From Canna indica (Eukaryota > Streptophyta > Magnoliopsida > Zingiberales > Cannaceae), in the NCBI GenBank assembly GCA_034359265.1, contig CP136893.1, positions 16,745,001 through 16,809,000 of the forward strand: a DNA stretch of 64,000 bases. Direction: 5' to 3'. The notes beneath the pieces were generated by a model, which had not been told where the DNA came from, ran no database searches, and was given only the letters and a program-made list of their open reading frames with translations. Shown piece by piece: positions 32,501 to 47,500 of the stretch; within the stretch, counting starts at the first letter, position 1; every line of letters begins with the position of its first letter. Position numbers and translations under genes: made by a program.

Positions 32501-35500
32501 CATCCTTCTGTTATTTTGAAATAGTAGGTTTAGTTGGACTTGCTTTTCCTCCCAAACATGTTGAATATTAGAACAGTAACTCTACCTTCTTTTATTTTTT
32601 TGTTTTGGTTAATCTTGTCCCGAAGGGCCTGTACAATGGGTGGAGTATTTTTAAATGGGAGATTCTATCACCAAATGTCTAAATTGCAATATCCAAGTGA
32701 ATGCAGTTAATTCTTTCAAATTTTAGGTTACCTAATTGGTATTGCAGAACCCATTTGTTTAGTTTTTTATTTACTTGAGTTAACTAGACATTATGCCATT
32801 CATGTGTCAAATTCTTCTTACATGGTTTAATCTCAAAGCCTGACAAAGTGTCAACAGTTGGAAGGTATATTGTGTTCTAATGTCAACTGCCCATTCACAT
32901 CCCAATATAGCTTCTGTTCTGCTGTGATTTTTGGTTCTGGGCAAATTCTTATGATGCTTAATGAATTTGGCACACAATTTCGAAGTGATGTTTACAATTG
33001 AGTGTTAGATATATATACTAACAATTTGGTAGATTGTTTTTTGATTTTATTGTATTTTTTCTTGCTTTGTTAGACCAAAACAATGAGACTGTTGCACTAG
33101 CCATTGCCAAAAACCCCAAAAGAAAGAAGAAAGAAGAAAGAAGAAAGAAGAAAGTTGCAGTTAGCATAGTGACACCAATCGTTGGTCTCTGCAATCCATC
33201 ACATTCTCTTGACATGCATCTACTTCATTTTTTAATTTAATATCAAATATCTATATCTGTAATTATTAAACCATATTAAGATGATTGAATTGCTATGTCG
33301 CTATCAATGTGATAAATTTGCCGGCCCCATCTAGTATGAGATTAAGGCTTTGTTGTTGTATTAAGATGATTGAATTGCCGACCCCATCTAGTATGGGTTT
33401 TAGGCTTAGTTCTTGTTGTATTAAGATGATTGAATTGCTATGTCGCTGTCAATGTGATAAATTTTTTAGGGAAAATAACGTTTTTTCTGTTTTAGTGCAG
33501 AAGTAATGAGTCCTATCTGACATTATGGTTAAGGATCTGACTGTCTAATTTCATTCCACTATAGGATATATTACTGAGAGATCAAGCTTTCAGTGAACAT
33601 TCCTCAAAATCTGACAAAGTTCTACATTCTCATGTTTCCCATAAGCTTAAACATTCACTGCGTGTGAGTATGCTTACTGTGTTTTACAATTAGATATGTT
33701 TTGCGTATATATATGTTAACAATGCTTATAACTTTCAGGCTTATGCTTCTGTTCTTTATCTTCGGAAATTCTCAAATTTCCTGATCATACTACGTGGCAA
33801 GCCTGTTGAGCAAGTTAATATTGTTGACGAGTTGAAATTCATGAAAACAGTTACTTATAAGCCCCAAGTGGGAGTAGATGCAGAAGATGTAAGTTGTTCT
33901 TTTTATTCTCTGTATCTTTCTTGTTTCTTTCAGTACTTGATTTCTAAAGATTCTTTTATGTTTTAATATCTATGGAAAGTTTAGTTCATGAAAAAAACTA
34001 GTATATGGAGCAAAAATTCAAAAGGAAGAAAATAATTTTAGGAACTAAAGGTGATTAAAGTAGAAGATCATGGCATGGAAGTTAAAGAAGTTGTAGGATT
34101 TTGGTAGCAGAGATAGGTGATGGAAATAAGACGAAATACTCTAGATCAAGATTTGAAGTTAGGTCTCCAAACTCATATGGCGCGTTTGTTTCACGGGATA
34201 TGACTGGTGGATAGGATTAGTTTGTCGTTTGCTACGAACTTCGGATATCATTTAAGTTGAATATGACCGGATCCAAATCCGGTTCTAATGGGATATAGAT
34301 ATATCCTCACGGGGGTTGGGAATTAAAATCTTTAGATTTTTTCTTCTCTGACATTTAAGTTGGATATTTGTGATAAGTCAATTATAATTCAATTTTTAGG
34401 AATATTTTGTCAATATGTTATTATTATTATGTTAAAATAATCATTTAAATTTAATTTCATAATTCTTAAAATGAAAATTTGGTAAAATCAAATTTAAGTA
34501 TTAGATTATTAATATCCGACTCCTTTATCCGGAGCCAACACAAACATAGGATTTCGAAATCCTATCTTTTGTGATCTTCTTATTCGAGATTTCAACAAAC
34601 GTTGGATATGATATAAGCTTATCATACATGATTCTTATCCTAATTAATTCCGTATTCCTATCTAGACTGGATAGGTTTCGTAGCTGGACTGGTATAGATA
34701 CCATATCGTAGTGACAGCAGTGACAACATAGATTGGACCTTTTTGAGTGTTCTTGAAACGGTTCAGAATGTAAAAAATGTTTGTTTCCTTTTTTTTAAAG
34801 CATTAGAAACTTGGTTTAAAATACCGGTACCGGTACCGTACCGACACACGGTACGGGCCGGTACGAAAAAGACATATCGGCCAATGATTTTTGTTTTGTT
34901 TTTGTTGTTAAAAATAACTCCAATAACATATAATTATTTGGGGTCTTTATAAAGACCTCAAACAGCCTTAAATCCGGCCCCAAATGGCTATATAACCATT
35001 TGGGGTGCTGTCGGGTATAGCAACGACTCTTTTTAAGAGCCGTTGCGTCATACCGGGCGGTATCGCCCTGTATGACATCAAATACTGCTCGATCAAATAC
35101 CACCCATACTGGGCGGTATTAACCGAGATACCTGGTATTGCCCAATACCGGATATCTCGTATACGGTTTTTTGAAAAACGGATAAATACCAGCCGTACTG
35201 GGCGGTACGGTACAATATTTTAAACCATGATTAGAAGTGATAAAGGTAAAGGTTAGAAATTAATCCACAAAAATAAATCATAAAACAACAAGATTAATGC
35301 TCAAATGATGAAAGACACATTAACATTTAATTCTCTCCATTTCTACCAAGTTATCTCTCATTGGCAAGAGACGTTATAAGCAAAAGATATGGCAATAGCT
35401 TGCCGGGAAAGTACATACATCATCCCTAAACTTGAAAAGAGTAACCTAAGAAGTCTCAAAACTCAAAAGGAACTCATCATCACTAAAAAAAGGAAAGAGC

Positions 35501-38500
35501 ACTGAATACTGAATAAGGCTAGATTGCCGCCTAATCAATGACTTGTTTATTAGCTGGAGAGGACGCTATGGTTGGCTTGGAGGAATCAGTATACTTCCAT
35601 CTGACCACAACATTAGTCTTGATAGCCATCCACATCATATCTTCCATTTTTAAAAGGGCAATCAACTAACCAAATCTCCGCATATTTAGGATGTGAGACA
35701 GTAATATCATTTTTACCTGAAGATCAAGGGCAGTTTTGTGCACTCGGTTCATAGTCAAATGAAACCAAAATGGATCAAAGGGAACAATATTTGATCAAGA
35801 CATTTTCGAAAAGGGGAAAAATACATTACTCCATAGTCCATAGTATTTTTCCAACTGGGTCAAGAGAAGACTACAGAAGCTGTATCTCAGCCTTAGAGGA
35901 AACTAGCTTTTTTATGCAATAACATGAATCATCTTGCGGGCAATCAAATGATGCTTGGTCGTTTCTTCGTGTCTATTCTTGACATTGGAACAAAACACCT
36001 AGGGGATTGAGCCAAAACCTACTCTAGATGGGTTGTCGAATATGTTGCAATATGGAGGATGGCAAGGGAGCTTGCATAGCATAGGGCTCTCCATGGGATC
36101 CTTAGGAATGAAAGTAACATCAGGAGAAGGAGAACTCCATGAACCTTCGGATTTCTGTAAGGGAGGAGGTGACATCATTTGGAGCAAAGGAACAATCAAG
36201 TCAGGGGAAACTCAATATCTCTCCCCAAGCTCATGAGTATCTTTTCAAGGTAGGAAGAGGCCTCGACGTGAGCTATTGAAAGCGGAGCCCAGTCATCGAT
36301 ATCAAATTGGCACTTACTATGGAGCCAACCATTGATGCCAACCTGATTGTCTGATTTTTGTCACACTTCAATTACAAGACCATCTTGAAGTAAATTCTTT
36401 TCCAATGTGCTAGCATATTTTATGAGGCATTTTTGAGAAATACCTCAAGATGAGAAGTAAAACACCTTAATGCTGAGGTAGCCATGAGCAAACCTTAGTG
36501 CCGAGGGAGGAGAACAGGATGAGAGGAATGAAAGGAGACGAGGGAGAGGCTTATTTATAGATTGTCTAACCTTAGTTCTCTGCCTTCATACTCTCTCGTG
36601 TAAACACCCCCTCTAATTTCTTGACATGTATCAAAGATAGGTGGTATGGCCAGACCCTCGGACTGCCCCTTTTAAAAATCAAGCAATTTTGGGGATTAGT
36701 TTCTCATTAATAACCTTGGTTTTAGCAAATGAAACCATTTGACAAAACGAATTTTATCCAAAATCTGATATTGATGAAACAACATAAAAAACAAACTCAG
36801 GTCAAATCTTGTCCGAAACCCAGTCATTCATGTTGACAAAACGAGAAAAAAGCCATGTCAAATTTTGTCCGTTTATTTCAAATGACAAAAGAATCCCAAA
36901 TTTGCCAACATGAAGAAAAAATAATAATCAAGGATGCGTATTTCAATAAAGGAGAAATAGAAAAAATTGCTACTGACCTGAATCACTAGTACACACCCAA
37001 ACCATGTGTCAGTTTGGGTCGCTATGCACAGTTCAAATGCTTTCGTGGGCCTAGGGATGGCTCAGATGCTAGTACCTCCTGGACCACGTTCAAAATTTAA
37101 AAAGATTGGTTACATATGGAAGGAGGATATGGCATTGTCATGTTTTATTTAGTCAAATGTGGCTCAATGCTTGTACTCTCTTATTTACTGTTTGGGTTGT
37201 TTGCCACCCTTGAAGTGGTCCATTAGGCACAAATAGCTGTGGAATAAGATCCATACGTACCAATTCATTAGGAAACATTTATTCAGCTTTCCTTTCCTTA
37301 CCGATTCAGAAAATCTGGATGAAAATACCCAATGAAATTTAAAAATATGTTAATGCCAACTGATTGAAGAGTATAACCTAACCGAAGCAAACTTAGCCCA
37401 CTAGTAGATCTGTCTGAGAAACCATATCAAGGTTTAAAATCTCGCACTGGAACTAATCTTGGTGCATGATTGGTATCACTATCTTACCGTACCGCACACC
37501 AAGGTTTCATAAACCGTACCCTACCCCCGGGCAATACATATTGTTTTTTTTGAGAAAACTGATATCCAGTACACCCGGTACCAGGTGTACCGCTCGGTAT
37601 TCCATAATACCACCCATACCGGGCGGTACTGTACCTGATACTGGGCGGTACCACCCGGTATGGGTAGTATGGTGCAGCACCATACTACAAGCAATATGGT
37701 TGTGCTGCACCATAGTACCATACTGCTACTGGTACAACAGTATGGTGCAATGGTGCAGTAGTATGGTGCAGCGCCATACTGCAAGCAGTTGCACCATACT
37801 GTATTGGTATTGGTATCATTTTCCGGTAGGTACTAGACACGGTACAGTACTGGTACCGGTCAAACACCGGTACCGAGATTTTAAACCTTGCTGCACATAG
37901 TACGATTCGGTACAAATAGGCTCGTTCCAACTTGTATTGGATTTTTTCGGTTTTTTTAGATGGAAGCTCCAAAACTAAACACATTATTTTATCATTGAAA
38001 TGATGAAAAAATGCACAACCTACTAATAGATGAAAAAAACATACCTAATTGGGATGATCTTTAAGAAAATAAAGAAAATGAGAGATTTGAGAGAGTATGA
38101 GAGAGGGGTTAAATGAGAGATTTGGGGTATAAAACCATTCGGGGTCAGTACAAAACAAGACCAAGGGCCTGAAACCAGCCATTGGGCATGTACCACTTGT
38201 TACGGGCTCTGTACCAAGCGGTACCGGCCTAGTATGCCCGGTACATGGTGTTCTGGCGGTACAGCTAGGTACCGGGCTCTACCAAGGTGTATCGAGACAT
38301 GTTGTAACAATTTCACATTTATGTATAAGAAGTTATCCTGAATATTTCTAAGTTGGATAAATAAGAATTTGTGATTCATGTGTCAGAATTAGCTCTGAAG
38401 ATAGACAGATTTTAGCACCCTCTGCTGAGAGCATTCCTTGGATGGTTCACACCATGCTGTTCTGACTGTCATCTATGCAGTTGCACCCCAAGGCATGTCA

Positions 38501-41500
38501 ATAGAGGCATCTATGATGCACATGTGTCATAACAAATTGTCATGATTCCCATCTGCATGTTCAGTAACCAATGCATGTAAAGGGAGGTCTTATATCTATA
38601 TGCTAGAAGGCCAAAAATTAAATTTATTTGGAGTCATCTATGCAGTAAATATATTCTTTAATTTCTTAGATAGGCATCATGGTTGTGTCCATTATCTTAG
38701 CCATCTGTTTATTGATTTATGAGTTAACCTAGTGAAAGTGGTAATTGATGAAACTAAAACAATAGAATATACAAAATACCACTTTTAGGGTAATATTCAA
38801 TACCTTTGAGAATATGAACTACTTGTACTGAACTGATTTTATTTTTATTTTTTTTGTTGATAAGCACACTGAAATTTAATTTACCAGTATAACTGGTTAC
38901 CAAAAACACTGACTGATCTTTGATTGTCTTGATCACTTAACAAAAAATGTCTATGCATTGACTTAATTTTGTTTCCTTGTCAAAAAGAAACTATTCTCCT
39001 TTTGCTTTCTTGCTATATTTTATTCCATTATCTGCATTGCCAGTCTTGCATTGTCTTGATTTATTTGATCTAATGGATTATCACTTTTCATAATATAGGT
39101 ATCAGTGAGGATAACTGTTGGATTTGCAGAGGCTCCCGTATTGGGAATTTTTGGCGTTAATGTCTATCATAAGAACCGTCTTATTATGGTATGAACATGT
39201 TTCATGCAACCAATGTAGTGTTTTTGACTATTAGTTTTCTCTATTCATTCTAATCTTTTGAGGGCATCTTGCAATTAAATTAGATAGTTACGATGCCTTG
39301 TTCATGGTTGACCAAAATATATTGTGTACCATACTATGACAAAACTATGTATTGAATGACACTTTAATTAGATCTTGTGAATGGTCTTCACACAGGGACC
39401 ATGTTCATTATGTAGTTTCGAAAATTGATGTTGGGAGTGGGATTAATTAAAGACCATGGTGTTTCTTCATTGCAATCCGATATCCATGATTGGTTAGAGC
39501 ATAGGGTAGCGATAGCAAATCATATTGTCTATACATGAGTGATTGCCTTGTGTTCCCTTTCTACATACATGAATGATTGGCTAGCTTTTTGACTTCAGAA
39601 ATACGTAAGTGATTGCCCTGTGATCCTTTGCAATTATCAACTGAGTGGTCGGATATCTGTGGATCTAGTTGGTCATCGTAGATTAGTTTGTAGTTTGCAC
39701 TTACTCTAGTTTAGCCCATATCTATGAATTGCCTGCCTAGATCTACATGAAGTCATCAATTTATGCAAATGAATCCACATCTATCAACAAGAGATGTGAG
39801 CATGAAATGAATTGGTCAACTAAGATAATGCTTAAATTGCAATAATATTAGCATGGAATATTATGTTTTGATCAAGTACATAGCAATTACTATACTACTT
39901 CAAAAAACATGAAATGAAGCATTAAGAGCCCATTTGGTATGTCGCAACCGAATTTATTGTAATTGGAAAATTATTTTATTCCGTTAAAAATATAAATGTA
40001 TAGATTGGTCATCTAAAAGCTGAGGTCCTAAGTTCAAGTCCTCCTAGCATCGGTATTTCTTTCTTTAAAAAAATCCCACTTCAGTTAAGTCAATCCACTT
40101 GTTGGGCCTGAATTAGTCTCCTCAAGTTTACGTGCCCACAAGTGAGGAGGATTAGTCTCCTTTCTAACAGCTTAATCTTTTGAGAAAGTTGGTCATCCAA
40201 TCAAATGTAACATATTCTGTTTACAATGTTTGATCTACTATGGGATCTACTACACAATGGAAATTGATTCGTTTTAAAAAAAATTCCATTCCTATGTATG
40301 ATGTAAATGCAAACAAGATTGAAGTAAAAATGTGTCAAAGGTCCAAAATATTCCTTGTCTAAAACTATAATAAAATTAAAATGAGCTTACTTATTTTAGA
40401 AATGTACATATTAAAACAAAAAATTATAAAAATAAAGGACATTTATAATTATACACTAATCTTATTGCTAAAGAACTAAAATAGATAATTAATAAAATTA
40501 GAGGAGTTAAATGCATTTTGAAGCAATGATCTGCTCATGTGCCGACAATGAACAAGTCGCGCCCCTGAATTTTGGTCGGGTTGGGCTTGACCTAGACCAA
40601 ATGGGATTCATGCTTGCCATGGGCTGACCCGACCAATTGCCACCTCTAACTAGAGGTGGCAATGGGCCATGCCAGGCACGACCCGACCCCTCAAAGGGGC
40701 GGCCCAGGCCGGGCCTGAGCCCGCCCCTTCGGGCTCGGGCCGGCCCGAATTTAAAAAAAAAATGAAATATAAAGGTCGACGGTGAGACTCCAACCGCCGA
40801 CCTTCACTATTTTTTTTGGGTTAGTTCACGAAGACTTATTATTTGTTTTTATATAAATTTACTAAATATAATATATTATGCTCAAGCCTAGCACAGAAAA
40901 CCAGGCCAGGCCTAGGTGCGGGCCCGGCCCATTGCCACCTCTACCTCTAACTACATCCACTTTGATATTGATTTTTCATATCCATATCCACATTTATATT
41001 CATTTCTTCGAAAAAAAATGATTCGCTCGGTGCATATGCAGATATTCTCTAACGAATGCGAGTATAATTGACATCCATGATCACTAGGATTGACTTTGCT
41101 AGAGAAAATCATTGTCATAGAAAATAAGAAATAATAGAATAACAAATATCTTTAAGAATGTGAAATGAACTTGGTAGAGATGCGTCTTATAATAAAAATA
41201 ATTTTGCCTTCATATTTTGTAAGTTATCATATTATTTAGAAAATATATGATACTAAAATATTAAATACAAGAAGTTATATGAAAAACAAGGAAATTAAAG
41301 TAGTTTAGTAGGTTTATTATTTCAAGAATAACTAATGATATTTATTGAAAATATTTACATCACTGTTGTAAATGCTGCTATATATCACTCAAACAATCTG
41401 ATTGTTACCTGCCAGTATCTCTTAGTTGTGTTCTAATCTCCATGCAGATGAAGTTTAAGTAATACGAAGACAAATAAAGGAAAAGAATGATTTTGGAAAG

Positions 41501-44500
41501 AGTTCTCGTGATATTTGAAATTAAAAATCCTTTTCTCTATAGTAGCATCCCTAATTTTAGATGTTAATAGAAATCTCTATCCTCTCTCTTCCTATGTTCT
41601 TTTCACTCAATCATGAAGATTATAACAATCTTAGGAGGCATTTGGTATGAGGTAACCTATCCAGGGTGGTAATGGTGGTAATCTATCTTGTCAAGCGGAT
41701 TCAAATTACCTCATTTGAGGGGAATCCACATTACACCTCCTAGGTAATCTGGATTACTACCTTCATGACAATTTTGTATATATTTTTAGGACATAATTGC
41801 CCTCTTCTCTAACTTCTCTTGTCTTTCATCATGCCTCCCCTCTCTCTCACACTCTCACACACATTGTTTCACATATTTTTTAAAAAATTGTATAGTTATT
41901 TTTTATCATCATTTTTATCATCTAATCAATAATTTACCAACACTTAAAGTTTTAAATCAAATAATTTGTTAATTTTACAATTTAATTATGAATTAGTGAT
42001 TTTAGAATAGAAACATCTCACTTGTTATTTAGAAAAAAACATAGGGGTATTTAGGTAAATTGGTGTCAAATTCCTAGTAATTGTGTGGTGTACCCAACAT
42101 GTCAATCCACATTCCTAGAAATTTTGCAACAACATTCCACCCGATCAAGATTTCTTATTTGTATGTTCTTATCTTTTCTCTTAGCCCTCCTTCCAGTCAG
42201 TCCTTTTCTTTTACTTTTTTTTTTCACATAGGCAACTGTCAGGCATACCTGGCATTCTGGCTAATTCATTGAATCAAAATTCTAGCCAAATTTTACTATA
42301 TAGCTGAAGAAATGACCAAAATTTGGCTGACCTTGGATAATACTGACACATTGGATTATCATGTTAACATTGGTTGATACTTGAGCTAATTTATTATTGT
42401 AATACCATGGTTCCAATTATAGTTTAAAATCTCGGTCGGTACGGTACGGTAAGTCCGGTATTTACCGGTTTTTTAGGTTTCCTGTATACGATATACCCGG
42501 TATTTGAAAAAACCGGGTATATTGTGTATACCGGGCGGTAAATGGCGGTATGATGCCCGGTATGGGCGGTATATGGCTCATACCGCCCGGTATGGGCGAT
42601 ACCGCCCGTATGTCACGAAAAAAAAAAAAAAAAAAAGCCGGCCGGTAATTGTGTATACCGGGCGGTATATGGCGGTATGATGCCATATACCGCCCGGTAT
42701 GGGCGATACCGGGCGGTATGTCACGAAAAAAAAAAAAAACGGCCGGTATGCATTTTCATACCGGTCCGTACCGTGTGTCGGTACGGTACGGTACCGGTAT
42801 ATACCGGTACCGGCCGGTGACTGAAACCGGTACCGGTACCGAGATTTTAAACCATGGTTCCAATATTGTTCCAGTTATTGTTCTTCCAAACACTGTCTTG
42901 TATAGACACCATGGTCTTGCTTATCACAATTCCATCCTTTGTCTTGTATTGCAGCCTTCTAGTTTCATTTCTCAATACTGTCTAGGCTTTTGCTTACACC
43001 ATTTGGCAAGGACTTGGCTCAAAACTTGAACCATATGATATTTATTCATCAACCTGTACGAAAGAATTAGCAATGGAATGAAACCTAGGAGAAGTACCTT
43101 GTCAGTCTCTAATAGGTTCACAAATAAACTGAACTTGCATATGCAAATGTAGGAATTCTATTACTGTGAATAAGCTTGCAACCTGACTGTAGACGTTAAA
43201 GGAAGAGACTAGCGATGGTAAGTATGGAGTGACGTACTTAATTTTTCTTATTCCATACAGACTCTATAGTACTACAAGGGACTTATCCTTGAAGTGCCAA
43301 TTGAGGCTCTAGGTAGATAAAAATATGATGTTCTCTTTGAAAATATTTTCTCGGAAAAATCTTGCAAAGGTTTGTGGCACACATGAAATGAAGCCATGGC
43401 TTGGCAAATTCACTTGTCTGCAGTCTGGTACTCTGGTGCTTCACAGAAGATAAGTGTTTTAAGAATAGCTAAAATGATTGCCTTCTACACGTAACAAGCA
43501 AAACATAGCAAGCTTCAAAGTCCCTGATAGGAATGGAATCTGCATATCTGGTTTATGCCTCCTTGCTGCCTATATCTTTATGAAGATATTTGAAGATTAC
43601 ATATGGTCTTAAATTCTTAATACATTTGCTGCTGTTAATGATGTCTTTATCGCTAAGTGTGTGTTTTTATTATCAGAAAGAACACTATATAATTGCAAAA
43701 TTTTATTTTTTAAAAATTCTTTCCATAGCCCTTCTGGAAAGTTGTTCAGGAAGGTTCAAGTCGGGGGAGGTGTGTTGTTGGTACGCATCTAGAAAATGTT
43801 CATCATCTAGTATTTGTTGGTGGTTGTTTTGTATTTTATTTCTTTTATCTCTGCTTTATCTTAACCAAATTACAGGAGTTTTTGAGGCAAACTTCATAGA
43901 ACCTGCTCATGACAAGCAAGACTTTGAAAGGACACCCTTGTTCATTCGACTGGAAGCAAAGCTTAGGCAAATAATTCTTGATTATTGGTAATGTCTACTC
44001 AAAAATTGATTCTCAACTTTGTTTTTGTAGACGAGCTAGTCACCTTAGTATACAATATACTGTGCAAGAAATAAAAGTTACTAAGTTACCAACACGCCTC
44101 TTCATCTCTTGAGCATCGACTCTGCAAACTTCATATTTCCAGAAGCCTCATGCATTGTGGTTTGCTTATTATTAGTAGCTCAGTATTGTTTTTTTAGATG
44201 AACCATAGATCCTATTATAAACTACAAAATTTGTTTTTTTTATTATCTCCATTTCTCAAAACTTACATCTGGTTACCGTATGAGTTGAAAAAATAAATCA
44301 GAAAATAACGCTTGCAGAGTATAATAACGCTTCAAAATTCAAATACTAATTACTATACTTTGGGAGGCCTGCATCTTTCATCTCAAGAATATACCATTAT
44401 ACCATTTCTCAACCTTTGTTTGCCAAAGCCTTTCCATTATTTGAACCAAAAAAGAAATGCAGTATTTCGAAGTTTAGCAAAAGCTTCCAAGGATCCTGTC

Positions 44501-47500
44501 TGAGGTTCTTTTGAATAATTTGTATGTTATAATGTTATATATTATTTTCTATATGTAATATGTTGAACGTAAAGTTTATGTTTTATTACATTTTCCAATA
44601 GTTTAGTATTGTAGATTAAAATATAACTTTCAATTCTTTTAATGATTTTTTAAAAATCAATAAATGAGCCTGTGGGCTGTGCCAAGCATGACATGAGACC
44701 TGTGTCATGCCCCAGCCAGTGCTAGCATGGCCTCTTGCCACCTCTTCTAGATGATTATTTAATCAACTGGGCTCAGTAATATTCATGAATCATGAGCTCT
44801 TCAATAATTAAGTTCTTTATGAACTAAGAGAAGACTGGATGGTTGTTGGACCATTGAATGGTAAGAAAAAGTTTTATGTCAAATGGCTATATTTTCTACT
44901 TGGAAACACAACGAAATAAGAAAGCATAATTGCTGGCTGTCAGAAAAAAGCATTCCATATTCTTTCTGTGGTCCTGATTGGTTATTAAGAGATAAGGATC
45001 TGGAATGACAAAGCATAATTTTTATGTCTTCTATGCTCTTTAAGACATCAAGATTTTTATCATTTGAGATTTTTGGCATTTTACAACATTATGTTTCTAG
45101 CTTTCACATTAATCAGGACTACTGTATAAATATATCGGGGCATATGTTAGGTTTATATATTCTTAAATGCAAAATTATTTAAATGTTAGTTTAATTGATT
45201 AATTAATCATTGTAATAATGTTCTCTCACTATATTATGTTAAGTTTCTTGCACAAGTTTTTACTGATATCTGACTACATTCACTAGTATGATTTTTGTTT
45301 TTTCTGGATTTATGCAGGAAACATAATTGTCAGTTGATTGGTTATCAATCATATACTGTAACAACAGAGAAAAGAAAATTGAAGGATTCTGATAAGAACT
45401 CTAGTGGGCAAGCATCAAAAATACAACACAAAATGACTGCTACGCAGGTTATTGGAGTTGCTTGCACTAACGGTATTATGATTTATGCCACTTGATCTTA
45501 TTTAATAAATAATTCTAAGATAGGCTGACTTGTATGCTATTGCTAACCAGAACCTAGCAACTGAAAATTAGATATCATCTTTAAATTTTAAATATCTGAA
45601 AGGATAATCATAATCTTTATTTTTTAAATATTGTAAGCAGTCTGCTTATATCATGGTTTAAAATACCGGTATCGGTCTTTGACCAGTACCGGTACCGTAC
45701 CGACACATGGTATGGGCCAGTACGAAAAATGCATACTGGACAGAATTTTTTTTTTGTTTTCTTTTTGTTTTTGCTATTAAAAATAACTCCAATAACACAT
45801 AATTGATTAAGAAATACTTAAATTTAAGATTCAAATGTCAAATATATGAATACAATATTTAAAATGCGGACGAATGACGTACTCGTACTCGTAGACGACT
45901 AAGGTCGACACCGTAAGTCTCCAATGCCCATATCTGGAAATGATCCCATGCTATCATGCCTTAGTATCCATTATATCACATACCCATCAGTGTTTCTTTG
46001 TTGGCAGTCCAAGAACTAGTCCCTGTATCATCAGTTGAGTAGGTACTTGACACAGAGTAGGTTGATTCAGAAACCTCTTGCAAGCTACGCATCATATCGT
46101 GGAGGTAATCTTGCAAAGCTGTCAGTCCACCTCTTCGACGCCGGCCTCTCTTCTTGTACACCCGAGTTCATCCGGTTCTAGCATCATGATCTTGATCTTG
46201 GGTGCAGTGGTCGAAGTATTGCTCATTCGTCCACAGATCGGTAGGTAGGGGTGAGCATGGACCGGTTAACCGGTCCATTAGCAAAAAAAAAACCGGTCCA
46301 TTAACTTCGGTTTTTCAAAATCATTAACCGTAAACCGGTCCATTAACTTCGGTTAACCACTATTTCGATTTCGGTTTTTTCGGTTCGGTTAACCGATAAT
46401 TTTCGGTTAACCAATAAATTTTTTTAACCTACAAACATAATAATATTATGCAAATCATGGAGAAAAATCTAAATAAATAGCAAATTCTCATTGAGAAAAA
46501 AAAAAAGAGTGAAACCATTGAACCAAGATAATGTTCTACAAAAACTAATATTTTTATTTTTATTTTTAAAAATATTTTTTGATTTTTTTAAATATTTTAA
46601 ATATTTTTTTGATTTTTTTAATATTTTTTAAATTTTTTAATAATTTTTTAATAATTTTTTATAATTTTTTATAATTTTTTATAATTTTTTTATAATTTTT
46701 TATAATTTTTTATAATTTTTCGTAATTTATAAATTATTATTATATATATATATAATTAAAAATTAATAAATTATATCCAACCGGTCGGTTAATCGAAACC
46801 GGTGGACTTTTTACCTCTCGGATCGAAACTGAAATCGAAAATTGATTTTTCCAAAAAAAAACCGAAACCGAAAAAACCGGTTCGGTTAATCGGAAAAACC
46901 GGTTCGGTTTCGGACCGGTTTTCCTGTTAACCGGAAAACCGATTTTTTTTGCTCACCCCTATCGGTAGGTGTCGGTGTTGATGGCATGACGGTGTCTTCT
47001 GCCCTAGCTCCATCATCTTCTTCTTCTTCTTCGTCTTCTGAGCTGCTACTGCTATGAACCGAGGGCTCGTCTTCTTCGTCCTCTTCCGCTTCTGCAATCG
47101 CGTCCAAAGGATCAATTGGCCGTTTCCCTTTGCCTTTGCCTTTTGCCTTTGAAGGTGAACGTGCTGCCTTCTTCTTTCCTTTTGATTGTGAAGATGGAGA
47201 GTCGGACGTGGATCGTCGTCTTACTTGCCGAACTCGTTGAGAGTCCAAGGGAGCAAGGGTCATGTCCTTCTCAAGAGCTTGACTATCCGTGTCTTCTAGT
47301 TGGCTCTCAGACTCAACAACATCAGATATAATTGGTGAAGGCCGAGGTGGTTCGCCTGGTTCATCAAGAAGAGGCGGGTCAGTCTCCATTGCACTCCACC
47401 AATCAATTATTGGGTCTGCATCGCCTTGGACGAACTCGACATCGAACGGATCTACATGTAGAATTTCTCTATCTTTGTTCTGTAACGCCCGCATTTGAAG

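Larger units (their letters stand above)
31116..33564 (+). other. MORC intron 9
   Basis: This 2.4-kb intron contains the foldback hAT MITE at 31311-32107, a gaagaaaga microsatellite (33119-33153) and three imperfect ~70-bp tandem copies of aagatgattgaattgc-type sequence (33280-33470). No gene sequence. Confidence 0.6.
33889..39098 (+). other. MORC intron 11, 5.2 kb
   Basis: The intron contains family MITEs at 34810-35229 and about 37429-37890, and a third relic at 37891-38300. 34180-34700 is a probable MITE (ggatatgactggtggatagg... with a partly mirrored end). 35240-37400 shows no recognised gene: minus-strand frames near 36236-35520 contain readable stretches but match no family I know. Confidence 0.55.
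39189..43728 (+). other. MORC intron 12, 4.5 kb
   Basis: The intron contains a TRIM relative (39978-40213), a pair of nested tagaggtggcaa MITEs (40551-40943) and the family MITE at 42418-42856. About 41625-42150 (ggcatttggtatgaggtaac ... acattccacccgatc) has the look of a further MITE, but its ends could not be fixed. Otherwise AT-rich, with no gene. Confidence 0.55.

Noticed and set aside
41625..42150. Further MITE in MORC intron 12 (ggcatttggtatgaggtaac ...)
   Set aside because: The start resembles known MITE termini, but no matching inverted end or TSD could be found.
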